DNA of 64,000 bases, taken from CAZDQL01 sp964507325 (lineage in GTDB: Bacteria; Planctomycetota; UBA1135; GCA-002686595). This document shows, one piece after another, positions 32,876-42,003 of the stretch (its first letter is position 1; every line of letters begins with the position of its first letter). A model generated the notes under the pieces. It did not search any database and had not been told where the DNA came from. It was given only the letters and a program-made list of their open reading frames with translations. The position numbers and the translations under genes were made by a program. The stretch lies in assembly GCA_964507325.1 (NCBI GenBank), contig CAZDQL010000015.1, forward strand, positions 1 through 64,000, read 5' to 3'.

Positions 32876-33976
32876 ATGAAGGTCATCTGCGATCGTGAGA
32901 AGCTGCGAGACGGCTTGGCCATCGCCAACAACGTCGTGGCGGGGAAGCTCACCAAGCCCGTCCTCGAGAACCTCTGTCTGGTGGCCACCGACGACACCCT
33001 GGAGATCGTCGGTACCGACCTCGAGACGTCCCTGCGCTACCGTCTCGACGACGTGCAGGTCGAGGAGCCTGGGCCGGCGGTCATCTCGGCCCGTGTCGCT
33101 CTCGACTTCGTGCGCGACCTGTCGGGCGAGACCGTCACCCTCGAGACCCGGGACGGCGAGTGCTCGATCACCAGCGGAGCGGACGACTGCCAACTCGTGA
33201 CCGTCGATCCGGACGAGTTTCCCGTGGTCTCCCGCTTCACGGACGAAGCCACCGTGTCGATGCAGGGGGGAAGCTTCCTGCGGCTCGTCCAGCAGACCGT
33301 ATTCGCGGCTGCGCGTGAGCCCGGACGCTACGCCATGCACGGGGTGCTGGTCGAGATCGCCGACGACAACTTGAGGATGGTGGGCACCGACGGGCGGCGG
33401 CTGGCACACGCCTGCACGCCGATCGATGGATCCCAGTTCCAGGGCTCACCGTCGATCATCCCCACCAAGGGGCTGCAGCTTTTCGGTCGTGTGATCGCCG
33501 ATCCCCTGGATCAGATCCGTCTGTCGATCAGCGACAACCAGATCGGGATGCAGACGCGCAATGCCGAGATCTTCGCGCGACTGATCGAAGGGGAGTTCCC
33601 GCGCTACGAGGCTGTCATCTCCAGCGATGCTGGGTACGTCATGGAGGCGGAACGAGAGCTCCTGGAGCGCAAGCTGCGCTTGGTCGCCAACGTCGCCGGG
33701 GACGAAGCGCGCGCGGTCAAGCTGAAGTTCAGCAAGGACACACTCGAACTCCAAGGGCAGGCGGTCGGTCGCGGCGCGGCCACCGCTCACATGGAGGTCG
33801 GTTTCAAGGAGGACGAGGGCACCATCGCCTTCAACCCCGACTTCGTGTTGGACGGCCTGAAGTGCTCGCAGGAGGCGCAGATCCGCCTCGAGTTCAACGA
33901 CCGCGCCAGTCCCGGCAAGTTCCTGCTCGGGGAGAGCTTCGTCTACATCGTGATGCCCATCACGGTGGACCTGTGA
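32876..33976 (+). CDS. dnaN: DNA polymerase III beta sliding clamp (366 aa)
   Basis: Three-domain clamp that encircles DNA and tethers the replicative polymerase. The N-terminal MKVICDREKLRDGLAIANNV, VGTDLETSLRY, the central GRYAMHGVLVEI ... MVGTDGRRLAHA motif and the C-terminus ending FVYIVMPITVDL are all characteristic; this last stretch forms part of the peptide-binding pocket. Standard length. GGAG lies 6 nt upstream of the ATG. It is part of the dnaN-dciA-gyrB run, with dciA starting 10 bp downstream. Confidence 0.97.
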   Translation: MKVICDREKLRDGLAIANNVVAGKLTKPVLENLCLVATDDTLEIVGTDLETSLRYRLDDVQVEEPGPAVISARVALDFVRDLSGETVTLETRDGECSITSGADDCQLVTVDPDEFPVVSRFTDEATVSMQGGSFLRLVQQTVFAAAREPGRYAMHGVLVEIADDNLRMVGTDGRRLAHACTPIDGSQFQGSPSIIPTKGLQLFGRVIADPLDQIRLSISDNQIGMQTRNAEIFARLIEGEFPRYEAVISSDAGYVMEAERELLERKLRLVANVAGDEARAVKLKFSKDTLELQGQAVGRGAATAHMEVGFKEDEGTIAFNPDFVLDGLKCSQEAQIRLEFNDRASPGKFLLGESFVYIVMPITVDL

Positions 33977-33986
33977 GCAGGGAGCG

Positions 33987-34313
33987 GTGAGCGCAAGAGG
34001 CCGGAAGCGCGGCGAGCGGGGTGGCGTGCACTCCGCGGACGAGGCCGTCCAGGAGTTCCTGGCGGCCAGCGGGCTGGGTGCCAAGCTGCGCGACTGGCCG
34101 GTGTACGAGGCCTGGCGCAACGTCCTGGGCGAGGACCTCGCGCGGCGTGCCCGAGCGGTCGACTTCCGGCGCGGTGAGCTGGTGATCGAAGTCGAGTCCG
34201 CGACGCACATGCACGAGCTGAGCAACTTCACGGGAGAGCAGTACCGCCGTCGCGTCAACCAAGAACTGGGCCGCGAGACGGTCCACCGTCTGTCCTTCAA
34301 GCTGAGGCGATGA
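33987..34313 (+). CDS. DUF721 protein, DciA-like (108 aa)
   Basis: The single DUF721 domain is recognisable from VYEAWRNVLGEDLARRARAVDFRRGELVIEV followed by ATHMHELSNFTGEQ and a final KLRR. DUF721 proteins include DciA, the ancestral loader of the DnaB replicative helicase, and the position between dnaN and gyrB is the common one for this gene. GTG start at 33987, close to the dnaN stop. The 3' end overlaps gyrB by 4 nt (ATGA). A basic N-terminal tail may contact DNA. Confidence 0.85.
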   Translation: MSARGRKRGERGGVHSADEAVQEFLAASGLGAKLRDWPVYEAWRNVLGEDLARRARAVDFRRGELVIEVESATHMHELSNFTGEQYRRRVNQELGRETVHRLSFKLRR

Positions 34314-36799
34314 CCAACTCAGGGTCGCCCATGGTCGATTCGAAAGAACCCCCTTTGGACGAGAGCAAAGCGTCGATGGAGCCCGAATACGGCGCCGACT
34401 CGATCACGATCCTCGAAGGCCTCGATGCGGTGCGCGTGCGCCCCGCGATGTACATCGGGGACACCGACGTGCGCGGCATGCACCACCTGATCTGGGAGGT
34501 GGTCGACAACTCCGTCGACGAAGCCCTGGCTGGCAGCGCTTCGCGCGTGCTCGTCACGATCGAGGAGGACGGCTCGGTCACGGTCGATGACGACGGGCGC
34601 GGCATCCCCGTGGACATGCACCCGACCGAGGGCATCCCGGCGGTCGAGGTGGTGCTGACGCGCATCCACGCGGGGGGCAAGTTCGACGATCAGGCCTACA
34701 AGGTTTCCGGAGGACTGCACGGCGTCGGCGTCTCCTGTGTCAACGCGCTCTCCGAGTGGCTCGCAGTGGAGGTCCACAAGGACGGCCAGATCCACGCCAT
34801 GAAATTCGAGCGCGGCGAGCGCTGCGCACCGCTCGCGATCGAGGGCAGCACGGGCCGCACCGGCACGGTGGTGCGCTTCAAGCCGGACGCAGAGGTCTTC
34901 TCAACCACCGAGATCGACTACGCCATCGTGGAGAAGCGGCTGCGCGAGACCGCCTACCTGATGGGCACGCGCGGCCTGTCGATCGAGTTGCGTGACGCGC
35001 GCACTGGGCAGAACGAGGTCTTCTCTTTCCCCGCCGGCCTGCAGACCTTCGTCGAGCACATCAACAAGAACAAGACGCCGCTGCACGCCGACATCGTCCA
35101 CTTCAACCGAACCGGGGTCTCCCCCGATAACGATGGCGTCGAGTACGAGGTCGAGTTGGCGCTGCAGTACACGGACGCCTACCAGGAGACCGTGCACACC
35201 TTCGTCAACAACATCAACACGCACGGAGGCGGTACGCACCTGGCCGGCCTGCGAGCGGGATTGACCCGCACGTTGAACAACTACGCCAAGGCGGGGAAGC
35301 TGGTCAGGGAAGGAGCCGACCCTCCCAGCGGAGACGACTTCCGCGAGGGGTTGACGGCGATCCTGTCCTTGAAGGTGCCGGAGCCCCAATTCGAGGGGCA
35401 GACCAAGGACAAGCTCGGCAACCGCGAAGTCCAAGGGGTGGTCGAGTCGGTAATCTCCGACCAGTTCGGGACGTACCTCGAGGAGCACCCCGCCGCCGCC
35501 AAGACGATCGTTCAGAAGGCGGTGCGCGCGAAGGAGGCCCGCGAAGCGGCGCGCAAGGCTCGCGAGCTGGTGCGCCGCAAGTCCGCCCTGGCCGGCGGAG
35601 GCTTACCCGGCAAGCTGGCGGACTGCCAGAGCAAGGTGCGCGAGGAGACCGAGATCTTCATCGTCGAGGGCGATTCCGCGGGCGGTCCCGCAAAGATGGG
35701 CCGCGATCGACGCTATCAGGCGATCCTGCCGATCAAGGGCAAGATCCTGAACGTCGAGAAGGCGCGTCTGGACAAGATGCTCTCGCACCAGGAGATCCAG
35801 CTCATCATCCAGGCGCTGGGCTGCGGCATCGCCGAGGAGTTCGACCTCGAGAAGCTGCGCTACCACAAGGTCATCATCATGACCGACGCGGACGTGGACG
35901 GCTCACACATCCGCACCCTGCTCCTGACCTTCTTCTTCCGGCAGATGATCGAGCTGATCGAGGGTGGGCACCTCTACATCGCCCAACCGCCCCTCTACAA
36001 GGTCAGCTCCGGCAAGGAGTCGATCTACGTGACCGACGACGCCGGCCTGCGGCGCCTCTTGGTGGAGCGCGGTGTGGGGTCGCTCGTGCTGCGCGACGAG
36101 AACGCCGAGCGTGAGTGGTCGGGGGCCAGCCTCCAGGAGCTGATGGAGCGCTTGGGAAACCTGGCCGAGCTCGGTCGTGACGCCGTGCCCTACTGGGCGG
36201 ACGTGCCCTTCGCGGCACTCGTCGACCGCTGGGACGGCGAACGATTGCCCGCCTACTGGGCGACCGCCGCCGACACGCAGGGTTTCTTCAACTCCAAGGA
36301 CGAGCTGGACAACTGGATCGCCCTGCACACAGAAGCGGCTCCCCAGGGACTGGCGGTCTTCACCGGCCCCGAGGGGGAGGTGTCCCTGGCGGACGCGGAC
36401 GTCTTGACCTGTCACTTCGCCGGCGTCAAGGAGATCGGCAAGGTCCTGGCCGGCCTCGAAGAACAGGGCCTCTTGCTGCGCGGCGGTGGGCGCTGGACCG
36501 TGATGTCCGCCAAGGGGGACCGCCAAGAGACGAGCGTCCTGACCGAGTTGGGCGCACTGGTCCAGCGCGGGGCGCAGGTCAACGTCGACGTCCAGCGCTA
36601 CAAGGGCCTGGGCGAGATGAACCACGACCAGCTCTGGGAGTCCACCATGGACCCCGAAGCGCGCAAGCTGTACCGCGTGGAGCTCCAGGACGCGATCAGC
36701 GCGGATGAGATCTTCACCATCCTGATGAGCGACGGCGTCGAAGCCCGCCGCGACTACATCGAGCGGCACGCCCTCGAGGTGACCGAGCTGGACGTCTGA
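34310..36799 (+). CDS. gyrB: DNA gyrase subunit B (829 aa)
   Basis: GHKL ATPase (RVRPAMYIGDTDVRGMHHL, DDDGRGIPVD, GGLHGVGVSCVNALSEWL), transducer domain, then Toprim domain with FIVEGDSAGG and MTDADVDGSHIRTL as Mg-binding motifs, and a C-terminal QRYKGLGEMNHDQLWEST. Together with GyrA (not in the window) it introduces negative supercoils using ATP. An insertion of ~165 residues (~565-730) between Toprim and QRYKGLGEM is of the kind seen in the longer, E. coli-type GyrB rather than the ~640-residue form. Translationally coupled to dciA by ATGA overlap. Confidence 0.97.
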   Translation: MTNSGSPMVDSKEPPLDESKASMEPEYGADSITILEGLDAVRVRPAMYIGDTDVRGMHHLIWEVVDNSVDEALAGSASRVLVTIEEDGSVTVDDDGRGIPVDMHPTEGIPAVEVVLTRIHAGGKFDDQAYKVSGGLHGVGVSCVNALSEWLAVEVHKDGQIHAMKFERGERCAPLAIEGSTGRTGTVVRFKPDAEVFSTTEIDYAIVEKRLRETAYLMGTRGLSIELRDARTGQNEVFSFPAGLQTFVEHINKNKTPLHADIVHFNRTGVSPDNDGVEYEVELALQYTDAYQETVHTFVNNINTHGGGTHLAGLRAGLTRTLNNYAKAGKLVREGADPPSGDDFREGLTAILSLKVPEPQFEGQTKDKLGNREVQGVVESVISDQFGTYLEEHPAAAKTIVQKAVRAKEAREAARKARELVRRKSALAGGGLPGKLADCQSKVREETEIFIVEGDSAGGPAKMGRDRRYQAILPIKGKILNVEKARLDKMLSHQEIQLIIQALGCGIAEEFDLEKLRYHKVIIMTDADVDGSHIRTLLLTFFFRQMIELIEGGHLYIAQPPLYKVSSGKESIYVTDDAGLRRLLVERGVGSLVLRDENAEREWSGASLQELMERLGNLAELGRDAVPYWADVPFAALVDRWDGERLPAYWATAADTQGFFNSKDELDNWIALHTEAAPQGLAVFTGPEGEVSLADADVLTCHFAGVKEIGKVLAGLEEQGLLLRGGGRWTVMSAKGDRQETSVLTELGALVQRGAQVNVDVQRYKGLGEMNHDQLWESTMDPEARKLYRVELQDAISADEIFTILMSDGVEARRDYIERHALEVTELDV

Positions 36800-36836
36800 G
36801 GCGCTCCTGCGAGAGCCCCCCCCGATCTGGGCGCGC

Positions 36837-37052
36837 CCGGACTGCCTCCCTTCGGTGGGCTCCTCCCCCGGGGCTCGGCCCTAACCCTATTGTTGCCAGC
36901 GAGTTGGAGCGCCCACCCCCGGGCTGGGGCCCCGTGTGGGCGGGGCGCGTCGCTCCGTCGCGGATGTGTGGCGCTGGGGGGCCGAGTGCGGGTTCGAACC
37001 CTGCCGCCGAGCCGGCGAAGCCCAGGAAGCCCACGCAAGGGAGGCAGTTCGG
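36837..37052. mobile_element. MITE-like element, copy 2 (216 bp)
   Basis: Terminal inverted repeats: left CCGGACTGCCTCCCTTCGGT, right (reverse complement) CCGAACTGCCTCCCTTGCGT. Length, termini and internal landmarks correspond to the copy at 6809-7027, although the middle has diverged. It contains a small perfect hairpin GCGGG-TTCGAAC-CCTGC that looks like a tRNA T-arm, but no other tRNA part is present. The remaining sequence to the next gene (37053-37162) has a 14-bp palindrome AGAGGGGCCCCTCT at 37074-37087 and nothing else evident. Confidence 0.6.
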
Positions 37053-37162
37053 AATTCTTTTCTTGCTTGGCCTAGAGGGGCCCCTCTCCAGCCCACGCCA
37101 GCCAACGCCGATAGGAAGACGGGTTCTACGCATCCCGATCCCCCCTCCGCCACAGACCCTCC

Positions 37163-37885
37163 GTGAAGTACGCGCAACGACTCGACGACGCCCGCCTGGC
37201 CGAGGCCATCATCGAGCGCGAGATGGCCGATCTGGACACCATCCGCGAGCACCTGCAGGCGGCGCAACAGGGGGGCACCCCCTTCGCCGAGGCGGTCGTC
37301 GATGCGGGCTTGGTCAGCGACTGGGACCTCTCGCGGATCGTCGCCGAGATCTTCCAATTGCCCTTCGTGCCGGTCGACGTCTGCACTCCGAACAAGAAGG
37401 TCTGGGACGAGCTCGCCTCACCGACCCTGGAGGAGAATCACCTCGTGCCCCTGGGGCGACACGGACAGGTCTTGACGATCGCCATGCCAGGGCTCGTGCC
37501 TGCCGACGTCCTGGGGCTCCTGGCCGCCGAGACCGACCTGGTGATCCTGCCGGTGGTCGGCACCGTCCAGACCAATCAGCGCTGGATCGCCGACAACGCC
37601 GATGGCTCGGCCGGCGGCGGAGCTGGTGAGAGCTGGGGCGACCTCTTCGACCAGGCGGACGCCGCGGTGCAGGCAGATCTGGCGGAGCCCGAGACGGCAG
37701 GGGACTCCGCCGAGCTCGAGCTCGCCAGTATGGAGCTCGACGAGGCACTCGAGGAGGCCAGCAGCGAGATCATCGAGCCCCCCAGCCTGGTGCCTGAGTC
37801 CGACGTGGAAGCGTCCGCCGGCGATCCGGATGCCGATGGGCCGATGGAGCTCCCCCCGATGCCCGACTTCAACCTGGGGGCCTGA
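37163..37885 (+). CDS. stand-alone MshEN / GspE-N-like protein (240 aa)
   Basis: The N-terminal ~135 residues resemble the N-terminal domain of type II secretion/pilus ATPases (GspE, PilB, MshE): TPFAEAVVDAGLVSDWDLSRIVAEIFQLPFVPVDV then NHLVPLGRHGQVLTIAMPGLVPADVL. In MshE this domain binds cyclic di-GMP. Here there is no ATPase; instead an acidic, disordered tail ends in PMELPPMPDFNLGA. A signalling or scaffold role for pilus or secretion gear is possible but unproven. GTG start at 37163 without strong ribosome site. It stands alone between the MITE-like copy and a convergent SDR gene. Confidence 0.7.
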   Translation: MKYAQRLDDARLAEAIIEREMADLDTIREHLQAAQQGGTPFAEAVVDAGLVSDWDLSRIVAEIFQLPFVPVDVCTPNKKVWDELASPTLEENHLVPLGRHGQVLTIAMPGLVPADVLGLLAAETDLVILPVVGTVQTNQRWIADNADGSAGGGAGESWGDLFDQADAAVQADLAEPETAGDSAELELASMELDEALEEASSEIIEPPSLVPESDVEASAGDPDADGPMELPPMPDFNLGA

Positions 37886-37895
37886 CCCGCTCCTC

Positions 37896-38678
37896 TCACC
37901 CGCCGATGCGTCGAGCGAGCACGCGATCGGCGAGCCGCGGCGCCAAGACCGAGAGGGCACCCAGGACGCGCCACTTCCAGCGCAGGGAGCGTTCGGGACG
38001 TGGCCGGCGCGCGAGGCGCAGCACCTCTTCGGCCACCTCTCTCGCCGAAGCCGCGCTGGCCAGATCGGGGTGAGGCAGTCCGGCCGGGTTGGCCTGGGCC
38101 TCGAAGAAGCCGGTGGTGGTCAGGGCGGGGTTGAGGGTGCAGATCGCGATCCCCTCCGGGGCCCATTCCAGGCGCAGGGCCTCACCGATCGAGCAGACCG
38201 CGGCCTTGCTGGCGCTGTAGGCGGACTGGCCCGGGATCCCACGGCGACCGACGACCGACGCGACGTTGACCACGACCGGACGCGCGGCGCGACGCAGGGC
38301 GGGCAGAGCGGCCCGACAGGTGAGCAGGACCGACAGGACGTTGGTGTCGAAGACGCGCCGCAGGACCTCGGGGTCGAGCTCCTCCACCCGGGCCCGATAG
38401 CCGCACCCGGCGTTGTTGACCAGGAGGTCTAGGGCGCCGAAGGCCTCGCTGACGCGCGCCAGGGCCCCCTCGATGGCGGCCGGGTCGGTCAGGTCGCAGG
38501 GGAGGACCAGGTGTCCGGGGTGGTCCGAGGCGGGCAGGCCGTGCGCGACGCGCTCGAGCCGCTCCTCGCGCCGCGCGAGCAGGCCGACCCGATAGCCGCG
38601 CTCGGCGAGCAGCACCGCGACCGCCTCTCCGATCCCCGAGGAGGCCCCGGTGACGAGAGCGCAGGGAGGGGAGGACAT
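37896..38678 (-). CDS. short-chain dehydrogenase/reductase (260 aa)
   Basis: Classical SDR: the NAD(P)-binding TGASSGIG near the N-terminus, DLTD, LVNNAGCG, and the catalytic YSASK (Tyr/Lys) preceded by NVASVVGRRG carrying the Ser. C-terminal ~60 residues are Arg-rich, with a hydrophobic stretch (RVLGALSVLAPRLADRVLA) that may associate with the membrane, as in DltE-like and lipid-modifying SDRs. Substrate unknown. The start at 38678 fits the family N-terminus; upstream extension is noise. Divergent from asnB with 55 bp between starts. Confidence 0.9.
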   Translation of the reverse strand: MSSPPCALVTGASSGIGEAVAVLLAERGYRVGLLARREERLERVAHGLPASDHPGHLVLPCDLTDPAAIEGALARVSEAFGALDLLVNNAGCGYRARVEELDPEVLRRVFDTNVLSVLLTCRAALPALRRAARPVVVNVASVVGRRGIPGQSAYSASKAAVCSIGEALRLEWAPEGIAICTLNPALTTTGFFEAQANPAGLPHPDLASAASAREVAEEVLRLARRPRPERSLRWKWRVLGALSVLAPRLADRVLARRIGG

Positions 38679-38733
38679 GACGCTGGAGGATACCGCGGAG
38701 GGCGGTCGGCGCCCGTGGTAGAGTCCGCGCCTC

Positions 38734-40614
38734 GTGTGCGGCATCACCGGCATCCTCGCCTCGGACCCTTCCGGCGACGCCTGGCACGCGCCGCTCGGAG
38801 AGATGACCGCGGCCCTCGTCCACCGCGGGCCCGATGACGAGGGAACCTGGGTCGACCGCGCGGCGGGCGTGGCGCTCGGCCACCGGCGCCTCTCGATCCT
38901 GGACCTCTCGCGGGCGGGCCACCAGCCGATGGCCTCCGCCTCGGGGCGCTTCTGGATCAGCTACAACGGCGAGCTCTACAACTTCCGGGAGCTGCGCGCC
39001 GAGCTGGAGGGGAGCGGCAGCCGCTTCCGCGGCCACTCCGACACCGAGGTCTGGCTCGCGGCCTGCGACGCCTGGGGAGTCGAGGAGGCGCTGCGGCGCG
39101 CGGTGGGGATGTTCGCCTTCGCGCTCTGGGACTCCGAGGAGCGCGCCCTGTGGCTGGTTCGCGATCGGCTCGGAGAGAAACCCCTCTACTGGGGGCGCTG
39201 CGGCGGGACCCTGCTCTTCGCTTCGGAGCTGAGGTCCCTGCGCGCCCACCCGCTCTTCGACGGCGAGATCGACCGCGGCGCCCTCTGTCACCTCCTGCGC
39301 TTCAACTACATCCCCGCTCCGCGCACGATCCACGCCCACGTGAGCAAGCTGGCCGCGGGGCACTGGCTGCGGGTGGAGGCGGGCGGCGGCGGGATGCGCT
39401 CGGGGCGCTACTGGGACCCGGACGACAAGGCGCTCGGGGAACGTCTGGAGCTGGACACGGGAGAGGCCCTGGAGCGCTACGAGGAGCTGCTCGGCCGCTC
39501 CCTCGATCAGAAGATGCTGGCGGACGTGCCGGTGGGGGCGTTCCTGTCGGGGGGCGTCGACTCGACCCTGGCGGTGGCGATGCTGCAGCGGCGGCTGGCG
39601 CAACCGGTGCGCACCTTCACGATCGGTTTCGAGAGCGCCAGGCACGACGAGGCGCCCTTCGCCCGCGCCACCGCCGAGCACCTCGGGACGGACCACACCG
39701 AGCTCACGGTCACCGCCGACGAGATGCTCCAGGTCGTGCCGAAGCTGGCCACCCTCTACGACGAGCCCTTCGCCGACGCGTCCCAGATCCCGACCTTCCT
39801 CGTCTCACGCCTCGCGCGGCGGGAGGTGACGGTGGGGATCAGCGGGGACGGGGGTGACGAGCTGATGGCGGGCTACGAGCGCTACCACTCGGCGCCGCGG
39901 CGCTTCGAGCGCGCCCGACGTCAGCCCGCCCTCCTGCGTCGGGCGCGCCTGGCTCGGGAGCGGCGGCGCGCTCAGCGCGTGAGCAAGCGACGCAAGTCCC
40001 TCGAGCGCGCCGCGACGCTGGAGGGATTGGACGACTTCCGCCACTACTACCGGGCGCGCATGTCGGACTGGTTCGACCCCGCCTCGGTCGTCCTCGAGGG
40101 GCAGGACCCCCCCTCGCCGATCGAGCGCGGGGAAGCGCCGCCTCCCGCCGGGCAGCGGCTGGACTGGATGCTCGCCACCGACCTGGCGAGCTACCTGCCC
40201 GACGACCTGATGGTCAAGACCGACCGCGCCGCCATGGCGGTCTCCCTCGAGGTGCGCACGCCCTTCCTCGACCACCGCCTGGTGGAGTTCGCCCTGGCCT
40301 TGCCGGGGCACTTCAAGCTGCGCGACGGGCGCGACAAGTGGGCCACCCGGGCGCTCCTCGACCGCTACGTCCCCCGCGAGCTGATGGAGCGTCCCAAGCA
40401 GGGCTTCAACGTGCCGCTGACCGCTTGGCTGCGCGACGACCTGCGGGACTGGGCCGAGCCCCTACTCGCCGAACGGCGCCTGCGCGAGGCGGCGATCTTC
40501 GATCCAGCACCGATCAGGAGACGCTGGGAGGAGCACCTCGCGGGGCGGGAGGACTGGAACTACTCCCTCTGGAGCGTGCTCATGTTCCAGGCCTGGTCGG
40601 AGCGCTGGGGGTGA
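38734..40614 (+). CDS. asnB: asparagine synthase, glutamine-hydrolysing (626 aa)
   Basis: The GTG start puts the nucleophile Cys at position 2 (MCGITGILAS). The class-II amidotransferase domain (HRGPDDEG, LSILDLSRAGHQPM, YNGELYNF, FRGHSDTEVWL) is followed by the synthetase domain with PP-loop LSGGVDSTLAVAML and GISGDGGDEL. It converts aspartate and glutamine to asparagine. Relatives with the same architecture modify peptides or surface sugars, and the adjoining glycosyltransferase makes an exopolysaccharide role possible. Length is typical (~620). Confidence 0.92.
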   Translation: MCGITGILASDPSGDAWHAPLGEMTAALVHRGPDDEGTWVDRAAGVALGHRRLSILDLSRAGHQPMASASGRFWISYNGELYNFRELRAELEGSGSRFRGHSDTEVWLAACDAWGVEEALRRAVGMFAFALWDSEERALWLVRDRLGEKPLYWGRCGGTLLFASELRSLRAHPLFDGEIDRGALCHLLRFNYIPAPRTIHAHVSKLAAGHWLRVEAGGGGMRSGRYWDPDDKALGERLELDTGEALERYEELLGRSLDQKMLADVPVGAFLSGGVDSTLAVAMLQRRLAQPVRTFTIGFESARHDEAPFARATAEHLGTDHTELTVTADEMLQVVPKLATLYDEPFADASQIPTFLVSRLARREVTVGISGDGGDELMAGYERYHSAPRRFERARRQPALLRRARLARERRRAQRVSKRRKSLERAATLEGLDDFRHYYRARMSDWFDPASVVLEGQDPPSPIERGEAPPPAGQRLDWMLATDLASYLPDDLMVKTDRAAMAVSLEVRTPFLDHRLVEFALALPGHFKLRDGRDKWATRALLDRYVPRELMERPKQGFNVPLTAWLRDDLRDWAEPLLAERRLREAAIFDPAPIRRRWEEHLAGREDWNYSLWSVLMFQAWSERWG

Positions 40615-40631
40615 GGGGAAGCGGCGCGGCC

Positions 40632-41888
40632 TCAGCCGCCCTCCAGCGCGTCGAACCTCCCCGTGGGACCCGCCATCCCCGCCGAGAAGCGCGCCAGGAG
40701 GTCCATCACCTCCTCGAGCTGCGCCTCCGCGTCGAATCCGTCGCGCACGTGGTCGATGGCGCCCGCGCTCAGTGAGTGGTAGCGCCCGGGATCGGCGACC
40801 AGCTCCAGGGTCGCCTCGGCCAGCCGCTCCGGGTCGACGGCGCGCGGCTCGATGGGGGAGTCCGCCGCGGGGTCGTAGACGTAGGGGGGCATGGGGCTGT
40901 CGGCGGCGCCGAGCTCCCCGTAGTCGGCGAGGGAGAGGGTCGGCGGCAGGAGCAGCCCCGTCTCCCCCTCCACGACCAATTCGGGGTTGCCGTCGACGAG
41001 CGCTGCGATCACCGGCACCCCGTGGGCCTGGGCTTCGGGGAGGACGTTCGCGCAGGGCTCGCAGAGGGCGGGGTGCCAGAGGAGGTCGAGGTCCTCGTAG
41101 AAGGAGCGCACGTCCGCCACTTCCCCCAGGAAGCGCACGGGGCCGTCGAGACCGAGCTCGGTGGCCAGGGCGCGCAGCTCCGGCTCGAGGGGGCCGCTGC
41201 CGGCGATCGAGAGCTCCGCGCGCACCTCACGCCGCAGGAGCTCCGCCATGGCGTGCAGGGCCAGGCTGACCCCCTTGTAGCTGACGAAGCGCGCGGCGAC
41301 GCCGACGCGCAGGGGCCGGTGCGGGGAGAGGCTCCGGACTTGCGGATCCCGCGGCCGCGCGTCGGCGCGCAGGGCGTTGCGGCAGACCTCGATCGGGCCG
41401 CTCACCCCGCGGGTGGTCTGCAGGATGCGACGACCGGCGTGGGAGTTGGCGATCACCGCGTCGACGCCGGAGAGGAACTCCGCCGCACCCTCCTCCTGGC
41501 GCATGCGATGCCAGGCGAGGCCGCGTTCCCAGTAGACGGAGACGAGACCGCCCCGTCGCGCCGCACGCAGGCCGTCCACCTCGCCCAGAGTGTTCCAGAA
41601 GAGCGCCACGCCACCGGCGTAGCGGCGCGCGACGTGGGCTCGGTACGCCGCCCTCACCGCCGGCGGCCACTTGGGGAGCTTCCAGGGACCGATGCGCTTC
41701 CAGGCGTGGACCGCCTCCGCCCGGGCGCGCACGTCTCCGTCGAGGAAGGGGTGGATCGAGCGACTCAGGAGGAAGACCCCCTGCCGGGCGGGCACGGATC
41801 CGCGATGGGCCAGGAAGGCCGCCAGGTAGCGCTCGACGCCGCCGACGGAGTCCAGGTTCAGGAAATGGAGAATCGGGAGGCGGGCCAC
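40632..41888 (-). CDS. glycosyltransferase family 4 (418 aa)
   Basis: GT-B fold glycosyltransferase. The N-terminus ILHFLNLDSVGGVERYLAAF is the usual GxGG(V)E acceptor-side motif; the donor half has VGVAARFVSYKGVSLALHAM, LSIAGSGPLEPELRAL, VRFLGEVADV, and CEPCANVLPEAQAHGVPVIA in place of the canonical E-x7-E, a normal variation. It probably adds a sugar to a surface glycan. Cytoplasmic, membrane-peripheral. Convergent with asnB (17 bp apart). Confidence 0.88.
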   Translation of the reverse strand: MARLPILHFLNLDSVGGVERYLAAFLAHRGSVPARQGVFLLSRSIHPFLDGDVRARAEAVHAWKRIGPWKLPKWPPAVRAAYRAHVARRYAGGVALFWNTLGEVDGLRAARRGGLVSVYWERGLAWHRMRQEEGAAEFLSGVDAVIANSHAGRRILQTTRGVSGPIEVCRNALRADARPRDPQVRSLSPHRPLRVGVAARFVSYKGVSLALHAMAELLRREVRAELSIAGSGPLEPELRALATELGLDGPVRFLGEVADVRSFYEDLDLLWHPALCEPCANVLPEAQAHGVPVIAALVDGNPELVVEGETGLLLPPTLSLADYGELGAADSPMPPYVYDPAADSPIEPRAVDPERLAEATLELVADPGRYHSLSAGAIDHVRDGFDAEAQLEEVMDLLARFSAGMAGPTGRFDALEGG

Positions 41889-42003
41889 CGGGGCGAGAGT
41901 ATCCAGCTACCCTCGGGCGGCGACCACCCCCTACCGGGAACCGATGCCGAGCGCCCCGGGGATACGGTCGCTGGCCCCCCTCCCCGACGCCTGGAGCACA
42001 GCC

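Noticed and set aside
36985..37012. T-arm-like hairpin GCGGG-TTCGAAC-CCTGC inside MITE-like copy 2
   Set aside because: The matching 5' acceptor strand and anticodon arm are absent within 60 nt upstream; kept only as part of the element.
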